From: Dendrocalamus latiflorus | Lineage: Eukaryota > Streptophyta > Magnoliopsida > Poales > Poaceae | Length of the DNA stretch: 64,000 bases | Assembly (NCBI GenBank): GCA_017311315.1 | Contig: CM029650.1 | Coordinates: forward strand, 19,604,456-19,668,455 | Reading direction: 5' to 3' | Shown: positions 9,141-20,122 of the stretch, one piece after another | Layout of the letters: every line of letters starts with the position of its first letter | Numbering within the stretch: position 1 is the stretch's first letter | Notes under the pieces: model-generated | What the model was told of the DNA's origin: nothing | Database searches by the model: none | The model's input: the letters and a program-made list of their open reading frames with translations, nothing else | Translations under genes and position numbers: made by a program

Positions 9141-12061
9141 TTAGTTGACAGTCTTGAATGGTGTAGCTGCCTTGAGGTTGTGCACAATGTCCTGCACGGA
9201 GCCAATGCTGGCGGCAATGGAGATGAGGAGGCAGCAGAAGCTCATGGCCTGCAGCGACCACCACCGCGCCTCGCCGCGCCTGATATTGAGCCTGGCGACG
9301 TGCATGCTGACGGGGAAGTAGACGGAGAGCGGCCAGAAGCCGAGCGCACCGATGAGGCCCAGCACGGCGTTGAAGAATGGCAGCAGCATGGCCACCAGCG
9401 TGGTGAACATGATGAGGATGGTGCGCAACACCAGCTTGAGTGGCGCCACAGCCACCGACGACGACGACAGGCCCGGCAGGCGCACGTAGTAGGTCGCGTT
9501 GATGAACTTGGCGTCCGGCCACTGGCATACCAAGTAGCTCTCCAGCCTCGCAAAGATCGGTTGCGCGAACACCTGAAACAAACACAAGATCAGCCTGCGA
9601 TGAGCTTCGCTAATGGAGGAGGTGCATGCATGATCCATTAATGGAGGTGTTCTTGACTGATCGATCGGTGCAAGAAGGTGACCTGGTAGGCGCCGATGAG
9701 GTGGACAATGACGCAGATGTTTGCGATGTCGACGAGCCAGAAGGGCTCGTAGAAGGCGAAGCCGGTGAGGATGTTGCCGGGGGCATCGTTGCCGAAGGCG
9801 GCGTAGCCGGTGCATCCCAGTAGGAGGTAGAAGACCGTCGTCATGCTAAGGCCGTACATCGACGCCTTCTTCATGGTCTTGTTCTCGGCCGGCGGTGACC
9901 TGAGCGTGTTCTGGATCTCGATGAGGACGTCGGCGAAGGTGTAGGAGAAGGCGATGTTGCCGAGCGCGAGGAGGACGTTGAAGGCCTTGTCCCTGGGCGA
10001 GTCGATGCTGGCGCCGGCGAGCGTGCCGCGGACATCGCCGTGGGAGGCCCACTTGGCGGCGCAGAGGCCGAGGCTGATGAAGGAGTAGCCAAAGGAGGTG
10101 GCGACGGCGATGACGGAGAGCCAGGCGATGTTGTGCAGGCTCGGTAGCTGCGACAGCAGCAGCTGGAAGAGCCCGAACACCACCATGTACGTGCTCCCCG
10201 GCGCGCTGCAGTCGCCGGCGCCGAACCCCTCCCGGTGGAAGCAGTTCACCCGTTTCACCGCGCTGTAAATTAAAAGTAATTGTCGTACGTTATCTTAAGA
10301 AAACTAACTAGTTACAGAATTAATCTGGTTGATTAGTTGATTGTGAATTAACTACACGATCTAGCACATGCGTCAGACCCAGTGATAAATCTTTCGGATG
10401 CAAAAAAATTTCGTTCATTTCGTTCTAAAATTAAGACAAAAAATCAAATTTTTGATGAAATTTAACTAAAATTTGAATAAAATTTAAACAAATTTCAAAT
10501 AAATTCAGCCAAATTTTAGCCGAATAAAATCTGTTTCGCTGGGTACCGAAAAGGATGAAATTTTGTTCATTTCACAAAATTTCGGACGAAATTTGTAACC
10601 TGCTCACACTAGGTACATGCAACTATGCAAGTGCAACCGTGACGGATACACCTACACGCTAGTTTCATGCATGATGCGTGCTGCGTCTGCAACGTCGTCC
10701 CTGGTTGCAACGGATTCCCTCCTGGTTTCAGGGGAAGTTATGTATCGTGCTCAAAGCTAGCTAATTAATCTCCTGGTTCTGACTAATCAAAGCCGCATAT
10801 TCTGCCATCTTTTCGCTGTCTTTTATTTGTTATGTAATGATCTGTTGCGTACGTCCGACAAAGTTTAGGAGGAAGTGATCAGCGCGAAACGCACCATGAG
10901 AAAGAAAACGGATCATCATATCACTACTGATTCGTGCACAAACCTGAAGAATATATACACCACAGTACAAGTGTATCATTCGTGAATCTGAAGAAAAGAG
11001 TAGAGAGAACTTATGCATTGGTGCATGAAGTACCAATTAACTTGACTTACATCATGCTGGTGCTTGCCGTGATGGTGTACCCGACCAGCGTCCCCCACAG
11101 GTTGACGTACTGCGCGCACCCACACAGCACCACGCTTTTCCGACCTTAAATTATTAGTCCAACATGTCAAAAATATTTTCAGGCATCAGCTTATATGCGG
11201 ATGCCGCGAGAATTTTAAGTTTTGTGCAATTTTTATTTGAGTGTTATTAATTACCGAGGTAACGGCGGACGGCGTCGATGTACTCGCGGTTGACGGTGCC
11301 GGCGACGGGGTCAGGGTAGCGGTAGCAATTCGCGAGGAGGGTGGAGGTGTAGTAGGTGACGCCGGAGAAGCCCAAGAGGACGAGCGGGCCCACCACCCAC
11401 CCGAGCTGCGCCACCGTCCACGCCAGCGCCAGCACGCCGGAGCCGACCACCGCCGCCACGATGTGCGACGTCGCCGTCCACACCGTCCCTGAATATGCAT
11501 AGCACGTCAAAACTAAACATGCGCTCATGCAAATCAGTCATGGTTAATTCAGGCCGCTCCTTGATCGAATTGCGTTTCTGATATGATGCTGCTAGCTAGG
11601 TAGGGCCAAAGTTCAAAGTTTATCTAAGAGATGTGGTGATTAGTTATTAATTTGGTAGTTCACTGTATGCAGTTCAAGACATGGCCCAGGCATGACACTG
11701 GACCATGAACTGCAGCTTTCTAACATCCTGTTCAGGAATCTTATATCATGCAGATCTGTCACTGCTAAAAGAAAGGCTATTTGTTCAGTACCTGTTATGC
11801 TATGCAAAGTTGCGTGCATGAGAAAGCCTACATGCATGTTTCATAATCACATGAAACTTTTTTTTAAAAGCTTTTATATGTTGAGCTGAACAAGAAGTGA
11901 GTGATTAAAGAACACTACGAAGAGAGAACCTAGCAGCATCGTAGCAAAGAAACAATTGATGAGCGAATCACGTAAGTTAGATGCAATCTTGGTGATCACC
12001 TACCTTGTCTCTCATGATCATCACCTGCTTCAGCATCATACACTACTGCGCTCCTGTCCAT
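9141..12061 (-). CDS. Amino acid permease (AAP family, AAAP superfamily), five exons
   Basis: Plasma-membrane proton/amino-acid symporter of the plant AAP family (Aa_trans fold, about 10-11 membrane segments). Exons on the minus strand: 12061-12004 (58 bp), 11488-11255 (234), 11144-11051 (94), 10262-9683 (580), 9572-9141 (432). All four introns (515, 110, 788, 110 bp) are GT-AG and the phases join without a stop, giving 465 residues, normal for the family. The N-terminus is MDRSAVVYDAEAGDDHERQ, followed directly by GTVWTATSHIVAAVVGSGVL, the first membrane segment with the family's GSGVL motif. Later landmarks are NCFHREG, IAFSYTFADVLIEIQ, SPPAENKTMKKAS, GYAAFGNDAPGN and FYEPFWLVDIAN. The C-terminus is ATPFKTVN. 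The start was chosen because it is the only ATG whose exon ends at a good donor (CAAG/GTAGGT) in phase with exon 2, just below a TATA box. The substrate range cannot be read from sequence; it looks closest to AAP6/8-type members, from memory. No lesion is visible. Confidence 0.93.
10385..10610. repeat. AT-rich fold-back repeat in intron 3 of the permease gene
   Basis: The segment opens with AAAAAAATTTCGTTCATTTCG and closes with runs such as GAAATTTTGTTCATTTCAC and ATTTCGGACGAAATTTG. Multiple AAATTTCG/CGAAATTT half-sites can pair across it. This looks like a common grass intronic repeat or a decayed MITE, but I cannot assign a family or exact ends. The flanking intron is otherwise unremarkable. 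Confidence 0.45.
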
Positions 12062-12140
12062 TCTCTCTCTCTCTCTTCCTAGCTTCTCACTCTTTCTCTA
12101 TGAGAGTGTGTAAGTGCGTACCGAGGCACAGGCCACCAAA

Positions 12141-12148
12141 TATATATA
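12141..12148 (-). promoter_or_regulatory. TATA box of the amino acid permease gene
   Basis: TATATATA on the minus strand about 80 bp upstream of the start codon at 12061. Between the two lies a GA/CT microsatellite (about 12062-12073) that would be in the 5' UTR, a usual arrangement for plant genes. Confidence 0.65.
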
Positions 12149-12517
12149 AGCCCACGAAAGGTAAGAACAGCTCATACTTCGTCTGTTTTTTCCTTTTAAA
12201 AACTATAGTAAAAATAGAAAGAAAAAAGCAGCGAATAATTAGCAAAGGTAAGAAAGATTTGGGGTAACGTCTCAGTCGACTTTAATCAACGTAGATAGCC
12301 TTGAATTATTGAGGTGCACACACACATACGAGTGAGAGTCGTCAGCTGCTGGAGTGCATGCAGCTATAGGTTGCTTGATTGATCGTATCGAACTACCGGT
12401 CGTCTTGGTGAAACGTAAGCTCATGCTTCTTGCAGTGGATAATTTTGTCGTATTCGGGATAGATAGAAGTTGTGATGAACATTGTTGACTGGTCAGTACA
12501 GTTGTGCAGGTTGTGAT
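12149..12517. other. Upstream region of the permease gene
   Basis: About 370 bp separate the TATA box from the CACTA insertion. This is all that remains of the proximal promoter before transposon DNA begins. I recognise no further conserved element with confidence. Confidence 0.45.
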
Positions 12518-12549
12518 CACTACTACAGAAAGCCTCATAGTAGACGCCT

Positions 12550-12840
12550 CATCACAGACGGTTTTGTGAAACCGTCTCTGATGAACACTATTACAAACGG
12601 TTGTAATTAGGAGGCCGTCTGTGGTATTTGTGGCGGGAAAATGGATTATCACAGGCGGTTATTACCGAAGTATCACAGACGGTCTGTATTAAAAACCGTC
12701 TGTGATAATCCCAGATTATCACAGACGGTTTTTAATATAAAACCGTCTGTGATAAGCTAGTTATCACAGACGGTTTTTAATAAAAAACCGTCGGTGATAA
12801 TTCACAGACGGTTTTTAGTTAAAAACCGTCTGTGATAATG
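12550..12840. repeat. Left subterminal repeat array of the CACTA element
   Basis: At least a dozen copies of the 11-mer ATCACAGACGG (or CCGTCTGTGAT) in alternating orientation form successive hairpins with AT-rich loops, for example ATCACAGACGG-TTTTTAATA-AAAACCGTCTGTGAT. In En/Spm-type elements such subterminal repeats bind the TNPA-type protein. Confidence 0.9.
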
Positions 12841-13017
12841 GCTAAGGCATTTATTGCGCTGCTCAGACCGCATCTGTCTTCATTTCGATCCAGATCTATC
12901 CACTGCTGCGCACTTTTTCACTCGGGAGGAAGCTAGGCGATTTCAGGCCAGTTAATTTGGTGGGAAGAGGCAGAGATTGAGCTTTGAATATTCAGTCTTT
13001 CCTGGTTGCTCTAGATA

Positions 13018-15077
13018 TGGTTAGTAATGTAATTTATTTTTTCTTTAATTGCATTACAATTTAGGTCTAAGTAATCCATTAGTGGTTATTGAAGATGGTT
13101 AATTTGCAAAATTGTTGGTTATATAATAGCTGTTGTGTTTGTAATATGAATTGAGCTAGCAAATTAAGTCTCAATATAATAAATGTGGCCCGTATATATG
13201 TAGTTATAATTAGTTAATCTAGATTTTAATACTAAGTTGTTATATATGTACGTAACGTAGGACCGAAGCTGGATGTATGCCGCGAGCCGTGTGAGTGAAG
13301 AGTACATTAATGGCGTTTCTGCTTTTATAAGAGCCGCCGAGGAGGATATGTTGAATAAGGGGGTGGAATATATGTGCTGTCCATGCACTGACTGCGAGAA
13401 TTTGAAGATGTTTAAGAACCGAGGGCAAATTGTAGCGCACTTGATTCGGAGGGGTTTCAAAAAAGATTATACGTGTTGGACCAGTCATGGCGAAGTGAAT
13501 GATCATATGCCGCCGGATGACATCGTCGGTGAAGTGAATGATATGCCCCCGGATGACATCGCCGGCGAAGTGAATGATATGCCCCCGGATGACATCGCCG
13601 GTGAAGTGAATGACATGCCGCCGGTTGATGTCGATTGTGGCTCGGATTCGGATATGTTGCACGATGATAATCTGAATCAGATGCTTCGCGATGTAGAAGA
13701 GAACTATGATGAGAGAGAGTATGTTAAATTCCGTGGCTTGATGGAGGACTCAGAGAAACCTTTGTACACGAGCTGCAAGTACACGAGGTTGTCGGCCGTG
13801 CTTGAACTGTTGAAATTGAAGGCAAGCAACGGTTGGTCCGACAAGAGTTTCACGGCGCTGCTAGGTCTTTTAGCGGACATGCTTCCGGAGGGAAATGAGT
13901 TGCCTAAAACCACGTATAAAGCCAAGAAGGTTCTTTGTCCGTTGGGAATGGAAGTAGAAAGAATACATGCATGCCCGAACGACTGTATCCTCTACCGTAA
14001 AGAGTATGCAAACATGCATGTATGTCCGGTGTGCAACGCATCCCAATACAAATGTAACAATCAATCAGATGATGGCGAGGGAACAGAGGCGAAGAAAGGA
14101 CCTCCTGCTAAGGTGGCATGGTATTTTCCTATAATTCCCCGTTTGAAAAGGTTTTTTGCAAATCCAAAGGAGGCAAAACTGCTGCGTTGGCACTCGGAGG
14201 AGCGCAAGAAGGATGGAATGATAAGACACCTTGCTGATTCCGCGCAGTGGAGAAACATTGATAGGAGTTTTGCAGAGTTCGGTGCAGAACCAAGGAATAT
14301 AAGGTTTGGACTGAGTACAGATGGAATGAATCCTTTCAGTAGCATGAGAAGCCGACACAGCACATGGCCCATGACTCTCTGCATCTATAACTTTCCTCCT
14401 TGGTTGTGTATGAAGCGAAAGTACATTTTGCTGTCGATACTTATTCAAGGGCCAAAACAACCTGGGAATGATATCGATGTGTTCCTAGCACCGTTGGTGG
14501 AAGATCTAAAAGTACTGTGGAACGAAGGGGTACAGGTATGGGATGCATACAAACGAGAGAACTTCACTCTGCGCTCCTTATTGTTCTGCACCATAAATGA
14601 TTATCCTGCCCTTGGTAACCTATCAGGCCATAGTACAAAAGGTGCCAAAACTTGTACTCACTGTTTAGATGGTACCGAGAGTGTGTGACTGAGACACTCA
14701 CGCAAAACCGTCTACATGCGTCACCGTCGGTTCCTTCGGAGGGCTCACCCATACCGCAAGATGAAGCAACAATTTGACGGAGAGAAGGAAGACGGTTCAG
14801 CTCCAAGGCATTTAAGGGGACACGAGGTTTATGATATGGTTAAGGATTTAGATGTTGTCCTCGGAAAGGGACGTAAATTGAGGGCTCATGAGAAGAACAC
14901 CTGGAAGAAGAGATCAATATTTTGGGACTTTACTTATTGGGAGTACCTAGATGTTCGGCACTGCATCGACGTCATGCACGTAGAAAAGAATGTGTGTGAC
15001 AGCTTGATTGGTCTCTTACTGAACATCCGTGATAAAACAAAGGACGGCGTCAACGCACGGCTTGACTTGGCTGACAT
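13018..15077 (+). pseudogene. TNP2-type CACTA transposase, truncated and with an in-frame stop
   Basis: Transposase of CACTA elements. The main reading frame runs from 13273 to a TGA at 14686-14688 and continues in the same frame from 14689 to about 15077, so one stop codon interrupts it. The N-terminal part has the transposase-associated domain (cysteines around CCPCTDCENLKMF, then RRGFKKDYTCWTSHG). The TNP2 region shows GLSTDGMNPF, YNFPPWLCMKRKY, GPKQPGNDIDVFLAPL and TINDYPALGNLSGHSTKG, then MRHRRFLRRAHPYRK and HCIDVMHVEKN beyond the stop. The C-terminal half is missing: the frame runs into the right subterminal repeats at about 15078. A likely first exon is only an ATG (13018-13020) followed by GTTAGT. 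The acceptor ...ACGTAG at 13260 joins it to GACCGAAGCTGG, giving the family's MDRSW start. A 36-bp in-frame repeat lies at about 13480-13625. Confidence 0.88.
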
Positions 15078-15262
15078 GGATAAAAAACCGTCTGTGATAT
15101 CGGATAATCACAGACGGTTTTTAATAAAAAACCGTCTGTGATATCGCATAATCACAGACGGTTCGAAAACCGTCTGTGATAACTTGGATTATCACTGACC
15201 CATAATTTCAGACGGTTCAGAAAACCGTCTGTGATGACGTTTCTGAACCGTCTGTAATGTGG
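15078..15262. repeat. Right subterminal repeat array of the CACTA element
   Basis: Paired copies of AACCGTCTGTGAT and ATCACAGACGG form hairpins like those of the left end. The array begins abruptly inside the transposase frame, marking the junction of the internal deletion. Confidence 0.88.
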
Positions 15263-15411
15263 ATTTCTGTAGTAGTGGATCTTGATTCTTGTCTGGGCAA
15301 TGTTTCTACGCTCTCCGAAAGAAAAGCGCACGCATGAGCTTCAAGCCTTTGAAACACCATTTGTAACCGCAAATGCTTTAAGATCTTTATAGTTTTCTTT
15401 CTAGGACATGT

Positions 15412-15672
15412 ACAATAAGTCTTTGACACATAGGAATTTAGATAACATAAAGGAGAGATAAATATATTGTCTAGTATTTAATAGACGATATTATAAACGG
15501 CTTCCTACTGTCTATATCATTGTATATATAACTATATAGGCAACCCATTAATTACATGTGGTCATTAGAGACAACTACATAGACAATTGATTATATGAGT
15601 TATCTTTAGTCCTATTTATAAAAGACATAGATGAATATTACAGATAAGCACTATCTACACAATTATACATAC
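15412..15672. mobile_element. MITE-like repeat, copy 1
   Basis: An AT-rich segment of about 260 bp whose ends read ATGTACAATAAG and, inverted, ATGTATAATTG. It is recognisably homologous to 62557-62835 (shared blocks ACATAG..ATTT, TCTA-TATTTAATA-ACG, ACAACTA-ATAGA, GTCTTTAGT-CTAT). No coding potential. Family not identified; ends approximate. Confidence 0.45.
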
Positions 15673-15849
15673 CCTTAGAAGAGTACATAGGTAGCATGAG
15701 TTTATTGTGTGTTTGCTACTGTGTCTTATGAAACTATTGTGCGATAGGTTTTTGTCAGCAGTAATGAAGTTGTTATATATTTTAAGGATTAATTTGGAAC
15801 CAAAGTAAAAAAATTGAAAATATTTGATGTAATTAAGAAAAGATATGAC

Positions 15850-16190
15850 GGAATTTAATATACTCTCTCTCATCATAGTTGTCTTCCTCATTGCGAAGCA
15901 TCTGATCTAAATTGTCATCATGCAGCCTATCCGAATTAATCATAATCATAATCGACATCATCCGGCGGCATATCATTGACTTCGTCGATGATATTATTAT
16001 TACTACCTTCCTGTATATATAGTCTGCTCTTCACCATGACTCGTCCAACGTGTATATCTCTTTTTGAAACCCCTTCAAATCAAGTGTGCTTCCATATCGT
16101 TCGATTCTTAAACATCTTTAGATTATCGTAGTCCATACATGGACAGTACATATATTCCTGCATCACTAACTCTTTGGAGACCTAGACTAG
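15850..16190 (-). pseudogene. Remnant of a second CACTA transposase (N-terminal domain)
   Basis: Translating the minus strand piecewise gives the same order of motifs as the N-terminus of the transposase at 13273: a YCPC-like cysteine segment (about 16150), LKMFKNR (about 16110), RGFKK (about 16080), WTSHGE (about 16035), one copy of EVNDMPPDD (about 15960-15985), then DQMLRN-EEDNYDE (about 15870-15910). Frameshifts and stops are present. No terminal repeats flank it, so it is an orphan fragment of an older, related element. Confidence 0.7.
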
Positions 16191-16779
16191 GAATCTGATT
16201 TGACTTTATTTACAAAAGATAATTAAGAGAATTTTCTGGGGCTTGTCTAGCCGAAAGGACATGATTATTTATATGACAGAGGATTCGAACACGAATGATC
16301 CTGTAAGGGAAAGGAAACTAATGACACGACCTATATGCGGTCCACTAAGCATGCCACTGTCTGGGACGAGAACGCTAATAGAACAACTGAACAACTAGAA
16401 ATTATTACATCATTACATCATGCGAGTTTTAGATATTCTTAATTCATCGTCTGTGGTCGCAACTATGTGTTCTCTTTGACCATCATATGCACAACTTGAT
16501 CCATAACCGGCAAATTAAGTATAGAGTTAGGCAAGTTCATCGGTAAGAATATATCTAATTAAAAAATTGACATGAGATTTAAGCAAACACCCCAAAAGAA
16601 ATCAATTCGGAGGATGAGTGCACATCTGACATGGAAACCATTGAAGAAGTTAATCAGAATAGCTTGATTGGTCTAGCTTAGAGCTTTGTCATTATCTTAT
16701 AAGCTAGTAGTTTGTCGTCCTTAGACCATATATATAAGCCAATCAATCTATTAGATAAGGGGTTAATCTAGTTGTAAAT
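16191..16779. other. Unassigned sequence left of the Gypsy insertion
   Basis: AT-rich DNA with no recognisable gene. It is the left flank of the large Gypsy insertion; the right flank resumes at 58530. Confidence 0.4.
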
Positions 16780-16784
16780 CAATG

Positions 16785-17491
16785 TGACGATGATCAAATC
16801 GCTGATCTTACGAATTATGGAAAAAAGCTAAGTCCCTCATAAGGATTTAGGAGGAGAATGTAGACTATCTTTATTCTTATGAACTAGTTACAAAATGCTC
16901 TCGATGAGAGATCACAAAGGGGATGCTACTTGCCCTAGGATCGCTACTTCTTGCCTTTGTAGTCTGCTATGTAGTCGAGAAATCTCCCTTGATTCTCTAG
17001 AATCTGTATGTATATATCTCTGTGTGTATATGTCTTTGTCTCCTGCTGTCAGGCTTTAAATAGCGCCAAAGAGGTGTTGGTTATCCATGTGAGCAGGCGC
17101 CTAATCGATTCATCATGTTCAGTCGAGCGAACAGTTGCTACCAGTGAGAGAAACCTAACAATAATTTTTTTCTTCAGTTATTGTCAGTGGGAGAGAATCG
17201 GGGGGCAACTACAAGGCATTTGTCATTAGAGAAGTAGGGCCAAATCATCGTGCGATTAAGAGGAATATAAAACACATGCTTTTATCCTACCGTGTGGGAA
17301 GAGTTGCTTGGCAGTGGGCCCATGTATCAGTTTGTGATACCTTTGAGTGGTGACGGGTGGAATAGTTGAATAGTGACCCTCTGACCAGGGGTACTTGGGT
17401 AATGTAGCCTTTGGAAGTTCATAGCCACATTAGTCTAAGGCCTTAATTGAGTATTTAAAGTCGTATTTAATGGATTATTTAATCCTTATCA
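16785..17491 (-). repeat. 3' LTR of the Gypsy element
   Basis: It begins TGACGATGATCAAATCGCTG and ends TTTAATCCTTATCA in plus coordinates. It aligns along its whole length with 57826-58524, with many substitutions and small indels. The left flank CAATG matches the right flank of the other LTR. Confidence 0.88.
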
Positions 17492-17690
17492 GCTAGTCTT
17501 TACACTTTGAGTGAATTCATAACTTGATTTTCTCTGATTGGAATACAAGTCAAGAAACTCTCCTTAGCAAGAGTAAAGAAGAAGTTTTTATTCACTTAAG
17601 GTTATAAAAGCCAACTTGAAGAAAACTAATAGGTTTTTGCCCATTAGACACAAATCTCGTAATCACTACCCTTGGTAGTTGGGGAAACCC

Positions 17691-17698
17691 TATAAAAT
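17691..17698 (+). promoter_or_regulatory. Candidate TATA box of the antisense gene in the Gypsy element
   Basis: TATAAAAT on the plus strand about 100 bp upstream of the first recognisable coding sequence of the antisense gene (17793). It lies outside the LTR and points away from it, so the antisense gene could have its own promoter. Confidence 0.5.
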
Positions 17699-17792
17699 CC
17701 ACCCTAGTGTTCCTCAACTTTGGTTCCAAATCCCTTCAATCTTCACTTAGATCTTAGCCATTCCAATCAAAAATATCTGAATTGATCACCAA

Positions 17793-19755
17793 GTGGCCAA
17801 GATCCGAATTGGGATCGAAGAGATGAAGGCATTGGAATATGCAAGATTAATTCCTGATAAAGTTCTGATCCCTTGGACGTCAGCGAGGGGGGAGATATCC
17901 CGAGCAACAACGATGGTGAGATTCCTATCTTCTGAGCATATGTGGAATGCGGATTCAGGTTGTCAGCACACTCCTTTGTATCAAATGTGCTCGAGTTTTA
18001 TGGGAGTTGGTGAATCTTGCTCCCAGCTCGATCACAATCCTCAGCATCTTCATCTACCTGTGTGAGGTGTACCTGTGGATTCTGATGAATCTAGAATTAT
18101 TCAGATACTACTATAGGCTGGCTGGGAGAGCGGGAAAAACAATAGCATCACCCAGAAGCTGCTTCTTGCATCTTCACGATGGGAAGGCAAGGGAATACAT
18201 TACAATGTACTTCAAGTCTTCTTGATCATCATGGAAAAGCTCTGGTTCTAAATGATGGCCAGTAAAGAAAATAGCCTACCTTTCACTAGAAGGATAGCAG
18301 TGAAGAGCTCGGAGTGGAGGTCCTCTTCCGAGAAGGAGGGGAAATACAGCGATGGATTGAGGCCATCGTGTATCTGAAAGACAAAGGGTTGACTTCATGG
18401 CATGTGGTGAGAGACTTCATCATGTGTCGAATCAGTCCCTTGAAGTCATGCAATCATATCATGTTGTGGTATGAAGATGCAAAAGATTCGACCAGGGACT
18501 CCTCGGAAGGTAAGCATCGAGAGTTTTGATTAGTTGAATCATTTTTCGTTTGGTGTACTTTTCCTGATTTGAAGTTCTCCTTCTTTTTTGATATTGTAAC
18601 CTTATCACCCTCCAAGATAAGTGAGAGGGTGAAGGCAATCTGTAAAGGGGAACCCGAGCAGAAGGAGGAAGTCCCTTTGATCCTAGCAGTTACCTCTTCG
18701 AAGGATAGGATCAAAAGGCTTATGGTAACAAGAATTTATCTTCCCCCAAATTTTACCTTTTTAACAGGTATATCGTAATATTCTTGGTACATACATATGG
18801 TGGGGCAAATGGCACTAAGCCAAAGGAGAGCATAGAGGAAGTCACGCAACCCCTAAGAGATGACAAATCATCAAGAAGTCATACGAGGTGTCAGGACCAT
18901 CTCATGCTCCTCTGACCATCCGAGTGCTGAGGAGAAGGAGGAAATTCCCTCAAATGTAGGTTTTTTACTATGACCCCAAGAGCTCTTCATACAAACCTAC
19001 TCCTGCTCTTGTACGAAGAACGAATAAATTACACTAACGGAAATATATTTCTTGGATGAAGGGATTGCCACTGAGCTTATCTCTATTGATGAGATGGCAG
19101 GAGCAAAGGTGGAGCCACTGATTAGTGGAGTCATGACCATGGAGCCTACAGTGGTTGTGGATCCACTTATAGTGTGCACCGAGGTGGTCGAGGCTGAAAA
19201 GGTCTAGAACCCAGTGGTCACCCCTAAGATTTCCACAACACCAGTGGAGACAAGTGCTCCGATGGTCAAGGAAACCCAATCTTACGAGGAAGTGCAAGTG
19301 ACCAGAGAGATAATCACCGATTGCCCTGAGAAGGAGCCAATTAAGGACATTACTCCATGTGAGAACATCCAGTTGGAACACACCAAGGGTCTGACTAGCC
19401 CTACTAGTTCTGGACTAGTGAAGTTGGTCGAGAACAAGAGGAAGGTAAGCGCTCTGGACTATGCTTCAGGGCGGTTCAAATTCAAGACAAAGAAGTCCAG
19501 GCATGTGTTAGTCATAGGAAATTTAAACAGTCATACCTCTTAATTTCTTTGTGCTTTGAAGTTCTTACTCTTCCCCCTTTCTCATTTTGCTGGTTTTGTA
19601 GTGCATCTACTACCTCTGTTGGATCCTTCCGACTGTTTCTATTGAAGAAGTATTAAGGGAGGAAGTGGTCGTAGCGGCTTCTCAGCCAGTAGCAACATCG
19701 ACTAGTGGAATAGAGACCCAGTGTGATCAAAGATCCATTGGTAGCTCTAACACCA
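17793..19755 (+). pseudogene. Antisense intron-containing gene of the Gypsy element ('putative gypsy type transposon' family), first part
   Basis: A plus-strand gene running opposite to the element's gag-pol. The opening segment (EYARLIPDKVLIPW at about 17840) and ITILSIFIYLCEVYL...LELFRYYYRLAG (about 18030-18125) match, from memory, the plant protein family listed as 'putative gypsy type transposon' (Transposase_28), where the corresponding motif is an IFVHLCEAFLG-like stretch. A further exon, 18314-18509 (IQRWIEAIVYLKDKGL), ends at a good donor GTAAGC. A short GT-AG intron may lie at 18725-18767. A low-complexity exon follows at about 19200-19540. Frameshifts break the first exon. The gene's function is unknown. 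It is split at 19755 by the Copia insertion and resumes at 37238. Confidence 0.7.
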
Positions 19756-20122
19756 TGAGAGACCATGTGGAGGTGCCCCCATGTTTGTGATGAGTTATTG
19801 ACACTTGGCTTGGAAAATTTGAGTTTGATTTGAGCGTTTCCTGCTAAGTCGTAGCTTCTGGTCATGGTCGTGGGCTCGTTCGACCACGTTGTCGCCAATC
19901 GGGAGCGAGGCAAGTCACTTACGACCACACAGTCGAAGGTCGGAAGTCTCCCAACTTCTTTACGACCATTGGGCGTAGTCGTAGGTCACTGGGGTGGTCT
20001 ACGACCACTTGGATTGTGGTCGAAAGGCAGCAGCAAAGTTTACGACCACGCTTGGCCGTGATCTCAAGCCTCTGAGAAGTTTACGACTACTTTGGGCATC
20101 ATCGGAGTCCATCAGGACAGTA

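Larger units (their letters stand above)
12518..15277 (+). mobile_element. CACTA (En/Spm-type) DNA transposon, TSD GAT
   Basis: It starts CACTACTACAGAAA and ends TTTCTGTAGTAGTG, the diagnostic terminal inverted repeat of CACTA elements. It is flanked by a perfect 3-bp duplication GAT (12515-12517 and 15278-15280). Both ends carry subterminal arrays of ATCACAGACGG and its complement. It is 2760 bp long and holds the N-terminal half of a TNP2-type transposase, so it is a deletion derivative unable to mobilise itself. Confidence 0.95.

Noticed and set aside
9133..9641. Several open frames on both strands over the last exon of the permease
   Set aside because: They are shadows caused by the high GC content of the permease exon. 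Only one frame gives the conserved transporter sequence and fits the splice sites.
12272..12652. A 126-codon open frame across the left CACTA end
   Set aside because: It spans the transposon boundary and the subterminal repeats, so it cannot be an old gene. No family resemblance.
12550..12840. Regularly spaced repeats considered as a CRISPR-like array
   Set aside because: The repeats alternate in orientation, spacers are short and AT-rich, and they lie within CACTA terminal repeats of a plant genome.
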